A stretch of DNA of 64,000 nt, from contig NZ_JBLOOT010000001.1 in assembly GCF_049800675.1 (NCBI RefSeq), positions 620,001 to 684,000 on the forward strand, in the 5' to 3' direction. Position numbers and translations under genes: made by a program. The notes under the pieces were generated by a model. That model ran no database searches. It had not been told where the DNA came from and was given only the letters and a program-made list of their open reading frames with translations. Positions 37,488-45,818 of this stretch are shown here, piece by piece. The number at the start of each line of letters is the position of its first letter. Within the stretch, counting starts at the first letter, position 1. The stretch comes from Cauispirillum nitrogeniifigens (GTDB lineage Bacteria; Pseudomonadota; Alphaproteobacteria; Rhodospirillales; Rhodospirillaceae).

Positions 37488-38054
37488 ATGAAGATCCAGG
37501 CCAACACGATCCGCCCCGGCAACGTCCTTCAGCACAACGGCAAGAGTTGGTCGGTGCTCAAGATCCAGCTCGTCCAGCCCGGCAAGGGCGGCGCCTTCAT
37601 CCAGGTCGAGATGCGCGACATCGACAGCGGCAACAAGACCAACGAACGCTGGCGCACCGCCGACACCGTCGAGAAGCTGGAAGTCCGCGAGATTGACTGC
37701 CAGTACCTGTTCAAGGACGACGACGGCTACACCTTCATGGACAAGGAGACGTTCGAGCAGTTCTCCATGTCCATCGACAGCCTGGGCGACCAGGGCGCGT
37801 TCCTTCAGGACGGCATGGAAGTGACCGTCGACCTGATCGAGGGCCGTCCGGTGTCCGTCAACCTGCCGACCACCGTGGTCCTGGAAGTGGTCGAGGCCGA
37901 CGCCGTGGTGAAGGGGCAGACCGCCTCCTCCTCCTACAAGCCCGGCGTGCTGTCCAACGGCGTGCGCGTGATGATCCCGCCGCATGTCGAAGCCGGCACC
38001 AAGATCGTCGTCAACACCGACACCGGCGAGTACGTCGAGCGGTTCAAGGGTTAA
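37488..38054 (+). CDS. efp: Translation elongation factor P
   Basis: Relieves ribosome stalling at polyproline motifs. The 188 residues show the three-domain EF-P pattern, starting MKIQANTIRPGNVLQHNGKS. The tip loop PGKGGAF carries Lys33, the residue modified by EpmA. The C-terminal domain ends VVNTDTGEYVERFKG. Demand for EF-P in this genome should be high because TolA, the OmpA-like protein and the adenylate cyclase in this window all contain long proline-rich stretches. It is followed by suhB in an operon. Confidence 0.98.
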   Translation: MKIQANTIRPGNVLQHNGKSWSVLKIQLVQPGKGGAFIQVEMRDIDSGNKTNERWRTADTVEKLEVREIDCQYLFKDDDGYTFMDKETFEQFSMSIDSLGDQGAFLQDGMEVTVDLIEGRPVSVNLPTTVVLEVVEADAVVKGQTASSSYKPGVLSNGVRVMIPPHVEAGTKIVVNTDTGEYVERFKG

Positions 38055-38069
38055 GGGGCGCCCCATCCC

Positions 38070-38888
38070 ATGGCAGTGCGCTCCCCCCTCCTGAACGTCA
38101 TGCACCGGGCCGCCGAAAAGGCGGCCAAGGGGCTGGTCCGCGACTTCGGCGAACTCGAACAGCTTCAGGTGTCCGTCAAGGGCGTGGCCGACTTCGTGTC
38201 GCAGGCCGACCTGCGGGCCGAGAAGATCATCCGCGCCGAGCTGTCCAAGGCCCGCCCCGGCTTCGGCTTCCTCCTGGAGGAAGGCGGCGAGGTGGAAGGC
38301 GACGGCCAGCACCGCTGGATCGTCGATCCCCTGGACGGCACCACCAACTTCCTGCACGGCATCCCCCACTTCGCCATCTCCATCGCCCTGGAGAAGGACG
38401 GGGAAATCGTCGCCGGGCTGATCTACAACCCCGTCACCGACGAGATGTTCACCGCCGAAAAGGGTGGTGGCGCCTTCTTCTCGGGCCGGCGCATGCGCGT
38501 TTCGGCGCGCCGGAAGATGGACGAGGCGGTCATCGCCACCGGCATCCCCCACAAGGGGCGCGGCGACCATGACGCCTACCAGCCGCAGATCAAGCGGATC
38601 ATGGCCCAGACCGCCGGCGTGCGCCGCTTCGGCTCGGCGGCGCTGGATCTCGCCTGGGTGGCCGCCGGCCGCTACGACGGCTTCTGGGAATGGGGCCTCA
38701 GCCCCTGGGACAGCGCCGCCGGCGTGCTGATGGTCAAGGAAGCCGGGGGCTACGTCTCTGGCCTGGAAGGCAAGGACCCGGTGTTCTCCGGCGATCTGGT
38801 GGCCTCCAACGAGCCGTTGCACTTCGCGCTGATGAAGCTGATCAAGGGTGGCGGCAACACCCTGAAGTTGGGTTCAGCGCAGGAATAG
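38070..38888 (+). CDS. suhB: Inositol-1-monophosphatase family protein SuhB
   Basis: Mg-dependent phosphatase; in E. coli it also joins rRNA antitermination complexes. The 272 residues carry the metal motif WIVDPLDGTTNFLHGIPHFA (Asp86, Asp89), the acidic LLEEGG loop at 68-73, and the second-half motif WDSAAGVLMVKEAGG. It begins 15 bp after efp and ends 76 bp before a strong terminator. Confidence 0.95.
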   Translation: MAVRSPLLNVMHRAAEKAAKGLVRDFGELEQLQVSVKGVADFVSQADLRAEKIIRAELSKARPGFGFLLEEGGEVEGDGQHRWIVDPLDGTTNFLHGIPHFAISIALEKDGEIVAGLIYNPVTDEMFTAEKGGGAFFSGRRMRVSARRKMDEAVIATGIPHKGRGDHDAYQPQIKRIMAQTAGVRRFGSAALDLAWVAAGRYDGFWEWGLSPWDSAAGVLMVKEAGGYVSGLEGKDPVFSGDLVASNEPLHFALMKLIKGGGNTLKLGSAQE

Positions 38889-38964
38889 GGCCCGCACGGG
38901 CCTTAGGCGCTGCTTTCGGAATACCGCCGAAGTATCGGAAAGTACCACGATTTCGGCCAGACTA

Positions 38965-38996
38965 GGGGGCGGCAAACTCGGTTGCCGCCCCCTTCT
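38965..38996 (+). terminator. Intrinsic terminator of the efp-suhB operon
   Basis: GGGGGCGGCAA at 38965-38975 pairs perfectly with 38982-38992 around a 6-nt loop, followed by TTCTGT. The T-run is weak, but the 11-bp GC-rich stem and the location after suhB fit a terminator. The second arm overlaps the -35 box of the next promoter. Confidence 0.65.
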
Positions 38997-39009
38997 GTCG
39001 TGGTATAGT
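38982..39009 (+). promoter_or_regulatory. Promoter of the OmpA/MotA/MotB-like operon
   Basis: TTGCCG (38982-38987) and TATAGT (39004-39009) are spaced 16 bp and match sigma-70 type boxes at 4 and 5 of 6 positions. The in-frame GTG at 39008 overlaps the -10 box, which is why the later GTG at 39041 is chosen as the start of the downstream gene. Confidence 0.6.
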
Positions 39010-39040
39010 GTGCCCTGCTGATGCAGGGGAGACACTCCAG

Positions 39041-40378
39041 GTGCAGGACGTCCGCAGAAATGACCGCGCCGCCCGCCGCGCCCACAACCGCCGCGCCCTC
39101 GCGCCGGCGCTCGGCGCGCTGATGGTGTTGGCCGCGCCCATGGTGGCGGCCCCGGCCATGGCGCAGGTCTACATCGACACCTCCGTCCTGGAGGATCTGG
39201 GGCCGGCGGAAAACCTGCCCGGCCTGCTGCACGGCCGCGTCACCCGCGATCTCAGCCCCTATGGCCTGGTGGCGCCGCCGGCCGCGTCCCCCGGACGGGC
39301 CGCCCCCGGCCACGCCAGCCCCGCCGCCCCCGGCCACGGTGCCACCGAACTGCTGATGGAGGAGCCGGCGCAGGTGCCACGCTCGCGCCTGCATGTCGCC
39401 GCCCCGGCCACCCGGCCGGCGCCGCCGGTCGAGGCCCTGACGCCCGTGACCCGCCCCGTCGCCCGCCCGACCCCGCCGCCGGCCCAGGTCCCGCAGGCAC
39501 CCGTCCGCACCGCCCGCCCGGCGGACAAGCCGGCCGCGCCGGTGGCGGTCGCCGTCGCCGCGCCCGCGCCCATCCCGGAAAGGCTGGCCCCCGAAAAGCC
39601 GGCCCCCGAGGCACTGGTTCCCGACATGCCGGCCGCCAAGCCGGCTGCCCCGCCGGCCATGGCGCCTGCCGTGGCTGCGCCCGCTCCGACCCCGGCACGG
39701 GCCGAGCCCGCCGTGGCCGCCGTCGTCGCCCCGCCGCCGCCGCCCGCGCCGGTGCCGGCCGCCCCCATGGCCGCGCCGGCCGCCACTCCCGTGCCGCCGG
39801 CCCCGGCCGTGCCGACGGTGGCGCTGCCCCCCGCCCCGGCGGTCAGCGAAGCCACCATCAAGAGCGTCAGCGCCGCGATGGACACGCCGCTTCCCCCGGC
39901 GGCTCCGGCCGCGCCCCCGGCCCCGCGCGAGGAACCGCGCCCCGCCGCCAAGGCCCCGGCGCCCGCGCCGAGCCTGCTCGAACCGCCGACGAAGGCTGCG
40001 CCCACTCCGGCGCCGGCTCCCGCCCCTGCTCCTGCGGACAGTGTCGCGGCGGTGCCCCGCACGGCTGCGGGCATCGTCTCCCTGACCTTCGCGGCCGAGG
40101 AAACGGCGCTGCCTCCCGACGCCAAGGAGCAACTCGAAAGGGTGGCCAAACGGCTGATGGACGATACCGGCGCGCAGGCCCAGATTCTCGCCTACGCCGG
40201 GGCGCCCGACGGCAACACCTCGCGGGCGCGGCGCATCTCGCTGTCGCGCGCGCTGGCGGCCCGCAGCCTGCTGATGGATCGCGGCATCGCGTCGACCCGC
40301 ATCGAGGTCCGCGCCCTGGGCGATCAGGTGCCCGACGGGTCGCCCGACCGCGTCGACGTCCGCGTGACCACGCCATGA
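39041..40378 (+). CDS. Secreted Ala/Pro-rich protein with C-terminal OmpA-like domain
   Basis: From the GTG at 39041 (GGGGAG ribosome site) the precursor has 445 residues. A basic start and hydrophobic stretch end at APAMAQVYID, a standard signal peptide. A region of about 280 residues is almost only Ala and Pro with scattered charges. The last 105 residues form an OmpA/MotB-like domain (IVSLTFAAEETALPPDAKEQ, SRARRISLSRALAARSLLM). There is no lipobox, so it should be free in the periplasm, with peptidoglycan as likely ligand. It is the first gene of an operon with MotA- and MotB-like proteins. Confidence 0.8.
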   Translation: MQDVRRNDRAARRAHNRRALAPALGALMVLAAPMVAAPAMAQVYIDTSVLEDLGPAENLPGLLHGRVTRDLSPYGLVAPPAASPGRAAPGHASPAAPGHGATELLMEEPAQVPRSRLHVAAPATRPAPPVEALTPVTRPVARPTPPPAQVPQAPVRTARPADKPAAPVAVAVAAPAPIPERLAPEKPAPEALVPDMPAAKPAAPPAMAPAVAAPAPTPARAEPAVAAVVAPPPPPAPVPAAPMAAPAATPVPPAPAVPTVALPPAPAVSEATIKSVSAAMDTPLPPAAPAAPPAPREEPRPAAKAPAPAPSLLEPPTKAAPTPAPAPAPAPADSVAAVPRTAAGIVSLTFAAEETALPPDAKEQLERVAKRLMDDTGAQAQILAYAGAPDGNTSRARRISLSRALAARSLLMDRGIASTRIEVRALGDQVPDGSPDRVDVRVTTP

Positions 40379-40436
40379 TGCGAAGGCTCCCGACCGGGGC
40401 ATACCCCTGTTTCCGCCCTGTGGAGGTAAGTAAGGC

Positions 40437-41594
40437 ATGAACCGCCCCCGCCGCTTCCTGCTGCGCATGGTCGTTTTCCTGGTCGCCGTGCTGGGTGTCG
40501 CGGCGGCGCTGTCCCCGGCGGTGGTCCCGGCGTTCATGGCCAACCCGGCGCTCAACGGCCTGATCCTGGGCGTCCTGCTGGTCGGCGTTGCCCTGAACAT
40601 CCGCCAGGTGGTGATGCTGCGGCCCGAAGTGGCGTGGATCGAACGCTTCCGCCTCGACCAGGACAGCGTGCGCGCCACCACCGACCACGGGCCGCGCCTG
40701 CTCGCCCCCATGGCGACCATGCTGGCCGAACACAAGGGGCGCGGCCGCTTCATGCTGTCGGCCCCGGCCATGCGCTCCATGCTCGACGGCATCGCCGCCC
40801 GCCTGGACGAGGCACGCGACATCTCCCGCTACTTCATCGGCCTGTCCATCTTCCTCGGGCTGCTGGGCACCTTCTGGGGGCTGTTGCAGACCATCGATTC
40901 GATCGCCGCCGTCATCGGCGGCATGGACTTCGCGGCCGGCAACGACATGACGGCGGTGCTGGCCAATCTCCAGGACGGCATCTCGGCGCCGCTGGAGGGC
41001 ATGGGCACGGCGTTTTCGTCATCGCTGTTCGGCCTTGCCGGGTCTCTGGTGCTGGGCTTCCTGGACCTCCAGTCCGGGCAGGCGCAGAACGCCTTCTTCA
41101 CCGACCTGGAGGACTGGCTGTCGGGCATCACCCGGCTGTCGTCGGGCGTCGGCGACGGTGGCGGCGACCAGTCGGTTCCGGCCTACATCCAGGCCCTGCT
41201 GGAACAGACCGCCGAAAGCATCGACGAGCTTCAGCGCACCCTGGCGCGCGGGGAGGACAGCCGGGGCGCCGCCCTGACCTACCAGCGCGATCTGGTCGAC
41301 CGCCTGACCACCCTGACCGACCAGATGCGGGCCGAGCAGCAGGTGCTTCTGAAGATGGCCGAGGGGCAGGTCGAACTGCGCCAGACCCTGGCCCGCTTCG
41401 GCGAGGCCCTGACCCGGCCGCAGACCAGCGCCATCGACGATGCCTCGCGCGGGCACCTGCGCAACATGGACGTCGCCCTGCAACGCCTGGCCGACGAGGC
41501 GCAGCGCGGCCGCGATGAGGCGGTGCGCGAGATCCGCTCGGAGATCAAGCTGCTGGCCCGCACCATCGCCGCCATCGCCGAGGAAGAGCGCTAA
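40437..41594 (+). CDS. MotA/TolQ/ExbB-family membrane protein
   Basis: The 385 residues have two N-terminal membrane helices (about 8-30 and 38-55). After a cytoplasmic stretch come two more (about 132-155 and 188-210). The latter pair carries FLGLLGTFWGLLQTIDSIAA, the channel signature shared with MotA, TolQ and ExbB. The C-terminal 150 residues are a cytoplasmic coiled coil. It is distinct from TolQ in the same window. Annotation pipelines often call this flagellar MotA, but there are no flagellar genes nearby and the C-terminus is unlike MotA. Confidence 0.85.
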   Translation: MNRPRRFLLRMVVFLVAVLGVAAALSPAVVPAFMANPALNGLILGVLLVGVALNIRQVVMLRPEVAWIERFRLDQDSVRATTDHGPRLLAPMATMLAEHKGRGRFMLSAPAMRSMLDGIAARLDEARDISRYFIGLSIFLGLLGTFWGLLQTIDSIAAVIGGMDFAAGNDMTAVLANLQDGISAPLEGMGTAFSSSLFGLAGSLVLGFLDLQSGQAQNAFFTDLEDWLSGITRLSSGVGDGGGDQSVPAYIQALLEQTAESIDELQRTLARGEDSRGAALTYQRDLVDRLTTLTDQMRAEQQVLLKMAEGQVELRQTLARFGEALTRPQTSAIDDASRGHLRNMDVALQRLADEAQRGRDEAVREIRSEIKLLARTIAAIAEEER

Positions 41595-41597
41595 CGC

Positions 41598-42683
41598 ATG
41601 GCTCTGCGCCGCAGCCGTCAACGCACCGTCGACATCTGGCCGGGTTTCGTGGACGCCCTGTCCACGCTGCTGATCCTGGTCATCTTCGTGCTGATGGTCT
41701 TCGTGCTGTCCCAGGTGTTCCTGGGCCACGCCCTGACCGGCCGCGAGGAGGCGCTGAGCCGCCTCAACCGCGAGATTTCCGAGATGGCGCAGCTCCTGAA
41801 GTTGGAGCGCCGCGCCAATGAGGACCTGCGCACCAGCCTGTCGCAGATGTCCAGCCAGTTGGTCGAGGCCCAGAGCCAGATCGAGGCCATGGGTGCCGGC
41901 AGCCGCCAGAGCGACCAGCAGATCGCCGGCCTGCGCGACGACATCGCCGCGCTGAAGGCCCTGCGCGCCGACCTGGAACGCCAGATCCAGGAGCGCGACC
42001 GCCTGCTGTCCGAGGGCGAGGGCCGCCTGGAGGAACAGGAGCGCATCAGCGAGCAGGCCCGCGCCCAGGCCGCCCTGCTGCGCCAGCAGCTTGAGGCCCT
42101 GCGCCAGGAAATGGCCCGGCTGGCCGACGCCCTGAACGCCGCCGAGGCCGTCACCGCCGAGCAGAAGGCGCAGATCTCCGACCTCGGCAAACAGCTCAAC
42201 CGCGCCCTGGCGACCAAGGTGCAGGAACTGCAACGCTACCGCTCGGAGTTCTTCGGCCGCCTGCGCGACGTGCTGGGCGATCGCGCCGACATCCGCATCG
42301 AGGGCGACCGCTTCGTGTTCCAGTCGGAGGTTCTGTTTGAAAGCGCCTCGGCGGAGCTGGAGCCGCAGGGGCGCGAGCAGCTCGACCACCTGGCAACCGC
42401 GTTGCTGGACATCGCCAAGAACATCCCGCCGGAGATCGACTGGCTGCTGCGCGTCGACGGCCACACCGACCGCCGGCCCATCGCCACCGCGCAGTTCCGC
42501 TCCAACTGGGAACTGTCGGCGGCGCGCGCCATCTCGGTGGTCAACTACCTGATCGAGCGCGGCGTGCCGCCCCACCGCCTGGCCGCCGCCGGCTTCGGCG
42601 AATACCAGCCGCTGACCCCGGACACGGGGATGGACGCCATGCGCCGCAACCGCCGCATCGAAATGAAACTGGACCAGCGTTAG
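41598..42683 (+). CDS. MotB-like peptidoglycan-binding membrane protein with long coiled coil
   Basis: The 361 residues have one membrane helix at 20-41. Asp19 in PGFVDALSTLLILVIFVLM sits where MotB and ExbD have the channel aspartate. A coiled coil of about 150 residues follows (50-215), and then an OmpA/MotB domain with VLFESASAELEPQGREQL and VDGHTDRRPI. It starts 3 bp after the MotA-like gene, so the two are a stator-type pair. The coiled coil is much longer than in flagellar MotB. Confidence 0.88.
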   Translation: MALRRSRQRTVDIWPGFVDALSTLLILVIFVLMVFVLSQVFLGHALTGREEALSRLNREISEMAQLLKLERRANEDLRTSLSQMSSQLVEAQSQIEAMGAGSRQSDQQIAGLRDDIAALKALRADLERQIQERDRLLSEGEGRLEEQERISEQARAQAALLRQQLEALRQEMARLADALNAAEAVTAEQKAQISDLGKQLNRALATKVQELQRYRSEFFGRLRDVLGDRADIRIEGDRFVFQSEVLFESASAELEPQGREQLDHLATALLDIAKNIPPEIDWLLRVDGHTDRRPIATAQFRSNWELSAARAISVVNYLIERGVPPHRLAAAGFGEYQPLTPDTGMDAMRRNRRIEMKLDQR

Positions 42684-42702
42684 GACACGGCTTTACCAGG
42701 GC

Positions 42703-42731
42703 TTGCGTCGGGCGGGCGATCTGGGTATATA
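42703..42731 (+). promoter_or_regulatory. Promoter of rpmE
   Basis: TTGCGT (42703-42708) and TATATA (42726-42731) are spaced exactly 17 bp, a good sigma-70 type promoter. The expected transcript starts about 20 bp before the rpmE ATG. Confidence 0.7.
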
Positions 42732-42758
42732 AGCCGCTCTTTTGCGGAGAGTACGGTC

Positions 42759-42974
42759 ATGAAGCAGGACATCCATCCGGATTACCATGAAGTCACCGTC
42801 GTGATGACCGACGGCACCGAGTTCAAGACGCGGTCGACCATGAAGGGCGACACCCTGCGTCTGGACATCGACCCGAAGTCCCACCCGGCGTGGACCGGCA
42901 AGCACCGCCTGATCGACACCGGCGGCCAGATTGCCAAGTTCAACAAGAAGTTCGCCGCGTTCGGCCTGAAGTAA
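42759..42974 (+). CDS. rpmE: 50S ribosomal protein L31
   Basis: The 71 residues show the typical alphaproteobacterial L31: MKQDIHPDYHEVTVVMTDG, then LDIDPKSHPAWTGKHR. The four zinc-binding cysteines are absent, so this is the zinc-independent (C-minus) type, which is normal for this group. It has its own promoter. Confidence 0.98.
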   Translation: MKQDIHPDYHEVTVVMTDGTEFKTRSTMKGDTLRLDIDPKSHPAWTGKHRLIDTGGQIAKFNKKFAAFGLK

Positions 42975-43132
42975 GGTCGGCCGGGACGGTTCCTCCGCCA
43001 GGACGAACCGCCCCCGCGCCGTATCGGCACCATGCATTCAAATGGTGTGACGGCCGGCATAGCCGGATGATAAAAAGGGGCGGTACCAAGGATCTGGTAC
43101 GGCAGGATCCGCTTCCCCAGGATACGATAGTC
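42975..43132. other. 158-bp gap between rpmE and the adenylate cyclase gene
   Basis: No gene is seen. It contains two hairpins: CGGTTC/GAACCG just after rpmE, perhaps part of a weak terminator, and CACCAT (43028-43033) with ATGGTG (43042-43047). A GATAAAAA stretch follows. The promoter of the cyclase is presumably here, but no clear box pair is visible. Confidence 0.35.
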
Positions 43133-45109
43133 ATGCCTACGCTCGTCCACTACGAGGTCTATGTCCAGGAACAGCGCGGCTGGATTCTCCAGGGGCGCTA
43201 TCCGGGCGACGAGCGCGATGTCGCCATCGCCGATGCCAAGGCCCTTGAACTGGACACCCGCCTGCCGGTGCGCGTTCTCAAGGAGACCTACTCCACCGAG
43301 AGCAGCGAAGGCACCGAGTCCCTGGTCTACAAGGGGCGGTTCCAGCCCAAGGCCGGATCGTCCATGCAGCGCATCAACAGCGGCGGCCCGGCGGGTGCCC
43401 CGCGCGGCGCCATCGAAACCGCCGGCATGGGCGACGCCGCCCCCTTCAGCCTGAGCGACATCGAAGCGCACTACGGCGAGCAGGCCATGCGCAGCCGGGG
43501 ACGCGCCACCGCCGACTTCATGATCCGCATGATCATGGTGCTTGGGGCGTCCCTGGGGCTGGCGGTGCTGGGCACCGCCCTGGTGTCCGTCATCCTGGGC
43601 CGCAGCGGAGCCATCTCGTCCGGCGGCGCACACTCCATGCTGCTGTTCCTGGTGTTCATGGCCCTGTTCCTGGCGACCGCCGTGCCCAGCGCCATGAAGT
43701 ACCTGCCGCAGGACCTTTTCAATCCGCCCCAGGGCGGGCCGCAGCAGCGCAAGCCGTCGTTCTGGAAGCAGCTTGCCGTTGTCCTGTGGCCGGCCCCGCG
43801 CCCGGACGATCTGGTGCCCGAGGCGCCGCCGCCGCCTCCCGTCGCCCCGGCCGCCAAGGCCGACCCGGTCCAGCCGCCGGCCCCGGTGGCCGAGGCTCCG
43901 GCCGAGCCGCCGCCGGCCGACGCCGCCGACAGCGCGGCCGCCCAGGCGCAAGCCGCCAAGGACGCCGCCTCGGCCGAGTCCGCGGCCCCGGCCGAGGAAA
44001 CGCCCGACGAGGCCAAGGCCGAGAACCCGCGCTTTGAAAAGGCGCGCATGGCGGCGATGAAGTTCCTCGGCGGCGCGGTCAACGCCATCAAGACCACCCA
44101 TCCGCAGCTCGATGCCTACAACAAGTTCGGCGTCAACCTGTACCTGGCCGGCGCCTGCGACGCCCTGGCCAAGGCGCATCAGCTCGATGAGCTGCGGCAG
44201 GCCGATCTGGTGCGCGAGTGCGTGGAGGTCATCGGCACCCGCCCCGATCAGGCCCGCCAGCTTGTCGAGCGCCTGGGCGGCTACCGCAACGAGACGCGCT
44301 ATCACCAGATGATCGCCGCCGGCTTCACGGCCATGGAAGTCTACCTGTCGGGCCATTCCGACCCCTTCATCGCCATCGGTGGCGTGATGAAGGACTGGAA
44401 CACCCCGCAGTCGCGGCAGATTGCCTCCAACGCCGTGACCCTGCTGTTCACCGACATGGTCGGGTCCACCGACATGACCCAGGCCGTCGGCGACATGGCC
44501 GCCCAGGACGTCATCCGCGCCCACAACCACATCGTGCGCACGGCCCTGTCCCACTTCGGCGGCCGCGAGGTCAAGCACACCGGCGACGGCATCATGGCCA
44601 GCTTCGACGAGCCCGAGGATGCCGTGCGCGCCGCCGTGGAGATCCAGCAGCGCGCCGCCCAGCATACGGCCCGCTGGCCCAAGCTGCCGCTGCGCCTGCG
44701 CATCGGCATGAACACCGGCGAGCCGATCATCGAGGAAAACGACTACTTCGGCGCCACCGTGCAGATCGCCGCCCGCGTCTGCGCCGCCGCCGGGGCCGAT
44801 CAGGTCTGGGTGGCCCAGGCCACCCGCACGCTGGTCCCGGCGACGTCGGGCCTGCGCTTCCGCGACCGCGGCCCGCACTCCCTCAAGGGAGTGACCGAGA
44901 AGATCACCCTGCACGAGGTGCTGTGGAGCGAGCCGGCCGGGAAGCCCGTTCCAGGCGCCACGATCACCGCCGCCGGCACCAAGCTGCCCCCCACTCCCGC
45001 GACGGCGCCCCGGCCCGCCCCGGTCCCGGCCGAACCGCCGAAGGCAACCGCCGCGACCCCGACAGCAGCCCCGGCAGCGGCCGCGAAGCCGCCGCTGAAG
45101 GCGTCTTGA
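43133..45109 (+). CDS. Membrane-anchored class III adenylate/guanylate cyclase
   Basis: From the ATG at 43133 the protein has 658 residues. An N-terminal soluble domain of about 80 residues (VHYEVYVQEQRGWILQGRYP) comes first. Two membrane helices are at about 131-153 and 168-186. A Pro/Ala-rich linker (220-290) precedes a helical region of about 130 residues with paired LxxAGACDALA and QMIAAGF repeats. The cyclase domain runs from about 434, with metal-binding Asp441 (TDMVGSTDMT) and Asp485 (HTGDGIMASFDEPEDA). The C-terminal 60 residues are Pro/Ala-rich. The substrate, ATP or GTP, is unproven. An earlier frame to 42890 only covers rpmE. Confidence 0.88.
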   Translation: MPTLVHYEVYVQEQRGWILQGRYPGDERDVAIADAKALELDTRLPVRVLKETYSTESSEGTESLVYKGRFQPKAGSSMQRINSGGPAGAPRGAIETAGMGDAAPFSLSDIEAHYGEQAMRSRGRATADFMIRMIMVLGASLGLAVLGTALVSVILGRSGAISSGGAHSMLLFLVFMALFLATAVPSAMKYLPQDLFNPPQGGPQQRKPSFWKQLAVVLWPAPRPDDLVPEAPPPPPVAPAAKADPVQPPAPVAEAPAEPPPADAADSAAAQAQAAKDAASAESAAPAEETPDEAKAENPRFEKARMAAMKFLGGAVNAIKTTHPQLDAYNKFGVNLYLAGACDALAKAHQLDELRQADLVRECVEVIGTRPDQARQLVERLGGYRNETRYHQMIAAGFTAMEVYLSGHSDPFIAIGGVMKDWNTPQSRQIASNAVTLLFTDMVGSTDMTQAVGDMAAQDVIRAHNHIVRTALSHFGGREVKHTGDGIMASFDEPEDAVRAAVEIQQRAAQHTARWPKLPLRLRIGMNTGEPIIEENDYFGATVQIAARVCAAAGADQVWVAQATRTLVPATSGLRFRDRGPHSLKGVTEKITLHEVLWSEPAGKPVPGATITAAGTKLPPTPATAPRPAPVPAEPPKATAATPTAAPAAAAKPPLKAS

Positions 45110-45134
45110 CGGGCGACGAAGCCTGACACATATC
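45105..45134 (+). promoter_or_regulatory. Possible heat-shock (RpoH-type) promoter for hsp20
   Basis: CTTGAC (45105-45110) and CATATC (45129-45134) are spaced 18 bp and resemble the CTTG ... TAT pattern of alphaproteobacterial RpoH promoters. The start of hsp20 is 100 bp downstream. The evidence is only this match and the nature of the gene. Confidence 0.3.
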
Positions 45135-45233
45135 CCCACGGCCGGACGCCTGCACAGGGTCCGGCAGAGCAGAGCGGGGCGCGATCATGAGGATGCGCCC
45201 CACCGTCATATCGCTCCGTGGAGGATGTGGACC

Positions 45234-45701
45234 ATGCGTACCTTCGATCTGTCTCCGTTGCATCGCTTCACCGTCGGTTTCGACAACGTCAACCGGCTTC
45301 TCGATGCCGCCTCGCGCCTTGAGGAAACCGCTCCCGCCTACCCGCCCTACAACATCGAAAAGCGCGGCGAGGATACTTACCGCGTCAGCATGGCGGTGGC
45401 CGGGTTCTCCGAAAACGACCTCGACATCACCGTTCAGGACAATGGCCTGATCATCCGCGGCCGCCTGGACAAGGCCGAGGGCGAGGACGCGCCGCAGTAC
45501 CTGCACCACGGCATCGCCACCCGCGCCTTCGAACGCCGCTTCCAGCTCGCCGACCACATCAAGGTGACCGGGGCGAGCCTGATCAACGGCTTGCTGCATG
45601 TGGACCTGGCCCGCGAGGTGCCGGAGGCCAAGAAGCCGCGCAAGATCGAGATCGCCCACGGCCCGGCACCCAAGGCGCTGGAGCACTCGCAGGCCGCCTG
45701 A
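45234..45701 (+). CDS. Hsp20-family small heat-shock protein (IbpA-like)
   Basis: Holdase chaperone that binds unfolding proteins. From the ATG at 45234 (GGAGG site 9 nt upstream) it has 155 residues. The N-terminus RTFDLSPLHRFTVGFDNVNRL is that of IbpA-type proteins. The alpha-crystallin domain spans about 40-130 (PPYNIEKRGEDTYRVSMAVAG, LINGLLHVDLAREVPE). It ends before a perfect terminator, so it is probably monocistronic. Confidence 0.95.
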   Translation: MRTFDLSPLHRFTVGFDNVNRLLDAASRLEETAPAYPPYNIEKRGEDTYRVSMAVAGFSENDLDITVQDNGLIIRGRLDKAEGEDAPQYLHHGIATRAFERRFQLADHIKVTGASLINGLLHVDLAREVPEAKKPRKIEIAHGPAPKALEHSQAA

Positions 45702-45726
45702 CCGGCCTTCCGCGACAGGTGACGGA

Positions 45727-45757
45727 GACGGCGGGGACATCCCCGCCGTCTTTTTTT
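45727..45757 (+). terminator. Intrinsic terminator after hsp20
   Basis: GACGGCGGGG and its exact complement form a 10-bp stem around ACAT, followed by TTTTTTT. Textbook Rho-independent terminator 25 bp after the hsp20 stop. Confidence 0.95.
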
Positions 45758-45818
45758 GCGCTGACGAAGACGTCCGCACCATCCGCGCCCGGCGTTGTCG
45801 GAGGATGAGGAGTACGCC

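Noticed and set aside
39259..40149. Minus-strand Gly/Ala-rich frame like a collagen-type or PE-PGRS protein
   Set aside because: It is the antisense image of the Ala/Pro-rich region of the OmpA-domain protein, which has a signal peptide, promoter and ribosome site.
40437..42683. Zorya-type defence system (ZorA/ZorB are MotA/MotB-like)
   Set aside because: No ZorC, ZorD or ZorE genes follow; the next gene is rpmE with its own promoter. The setting is core genome, not a defence island.
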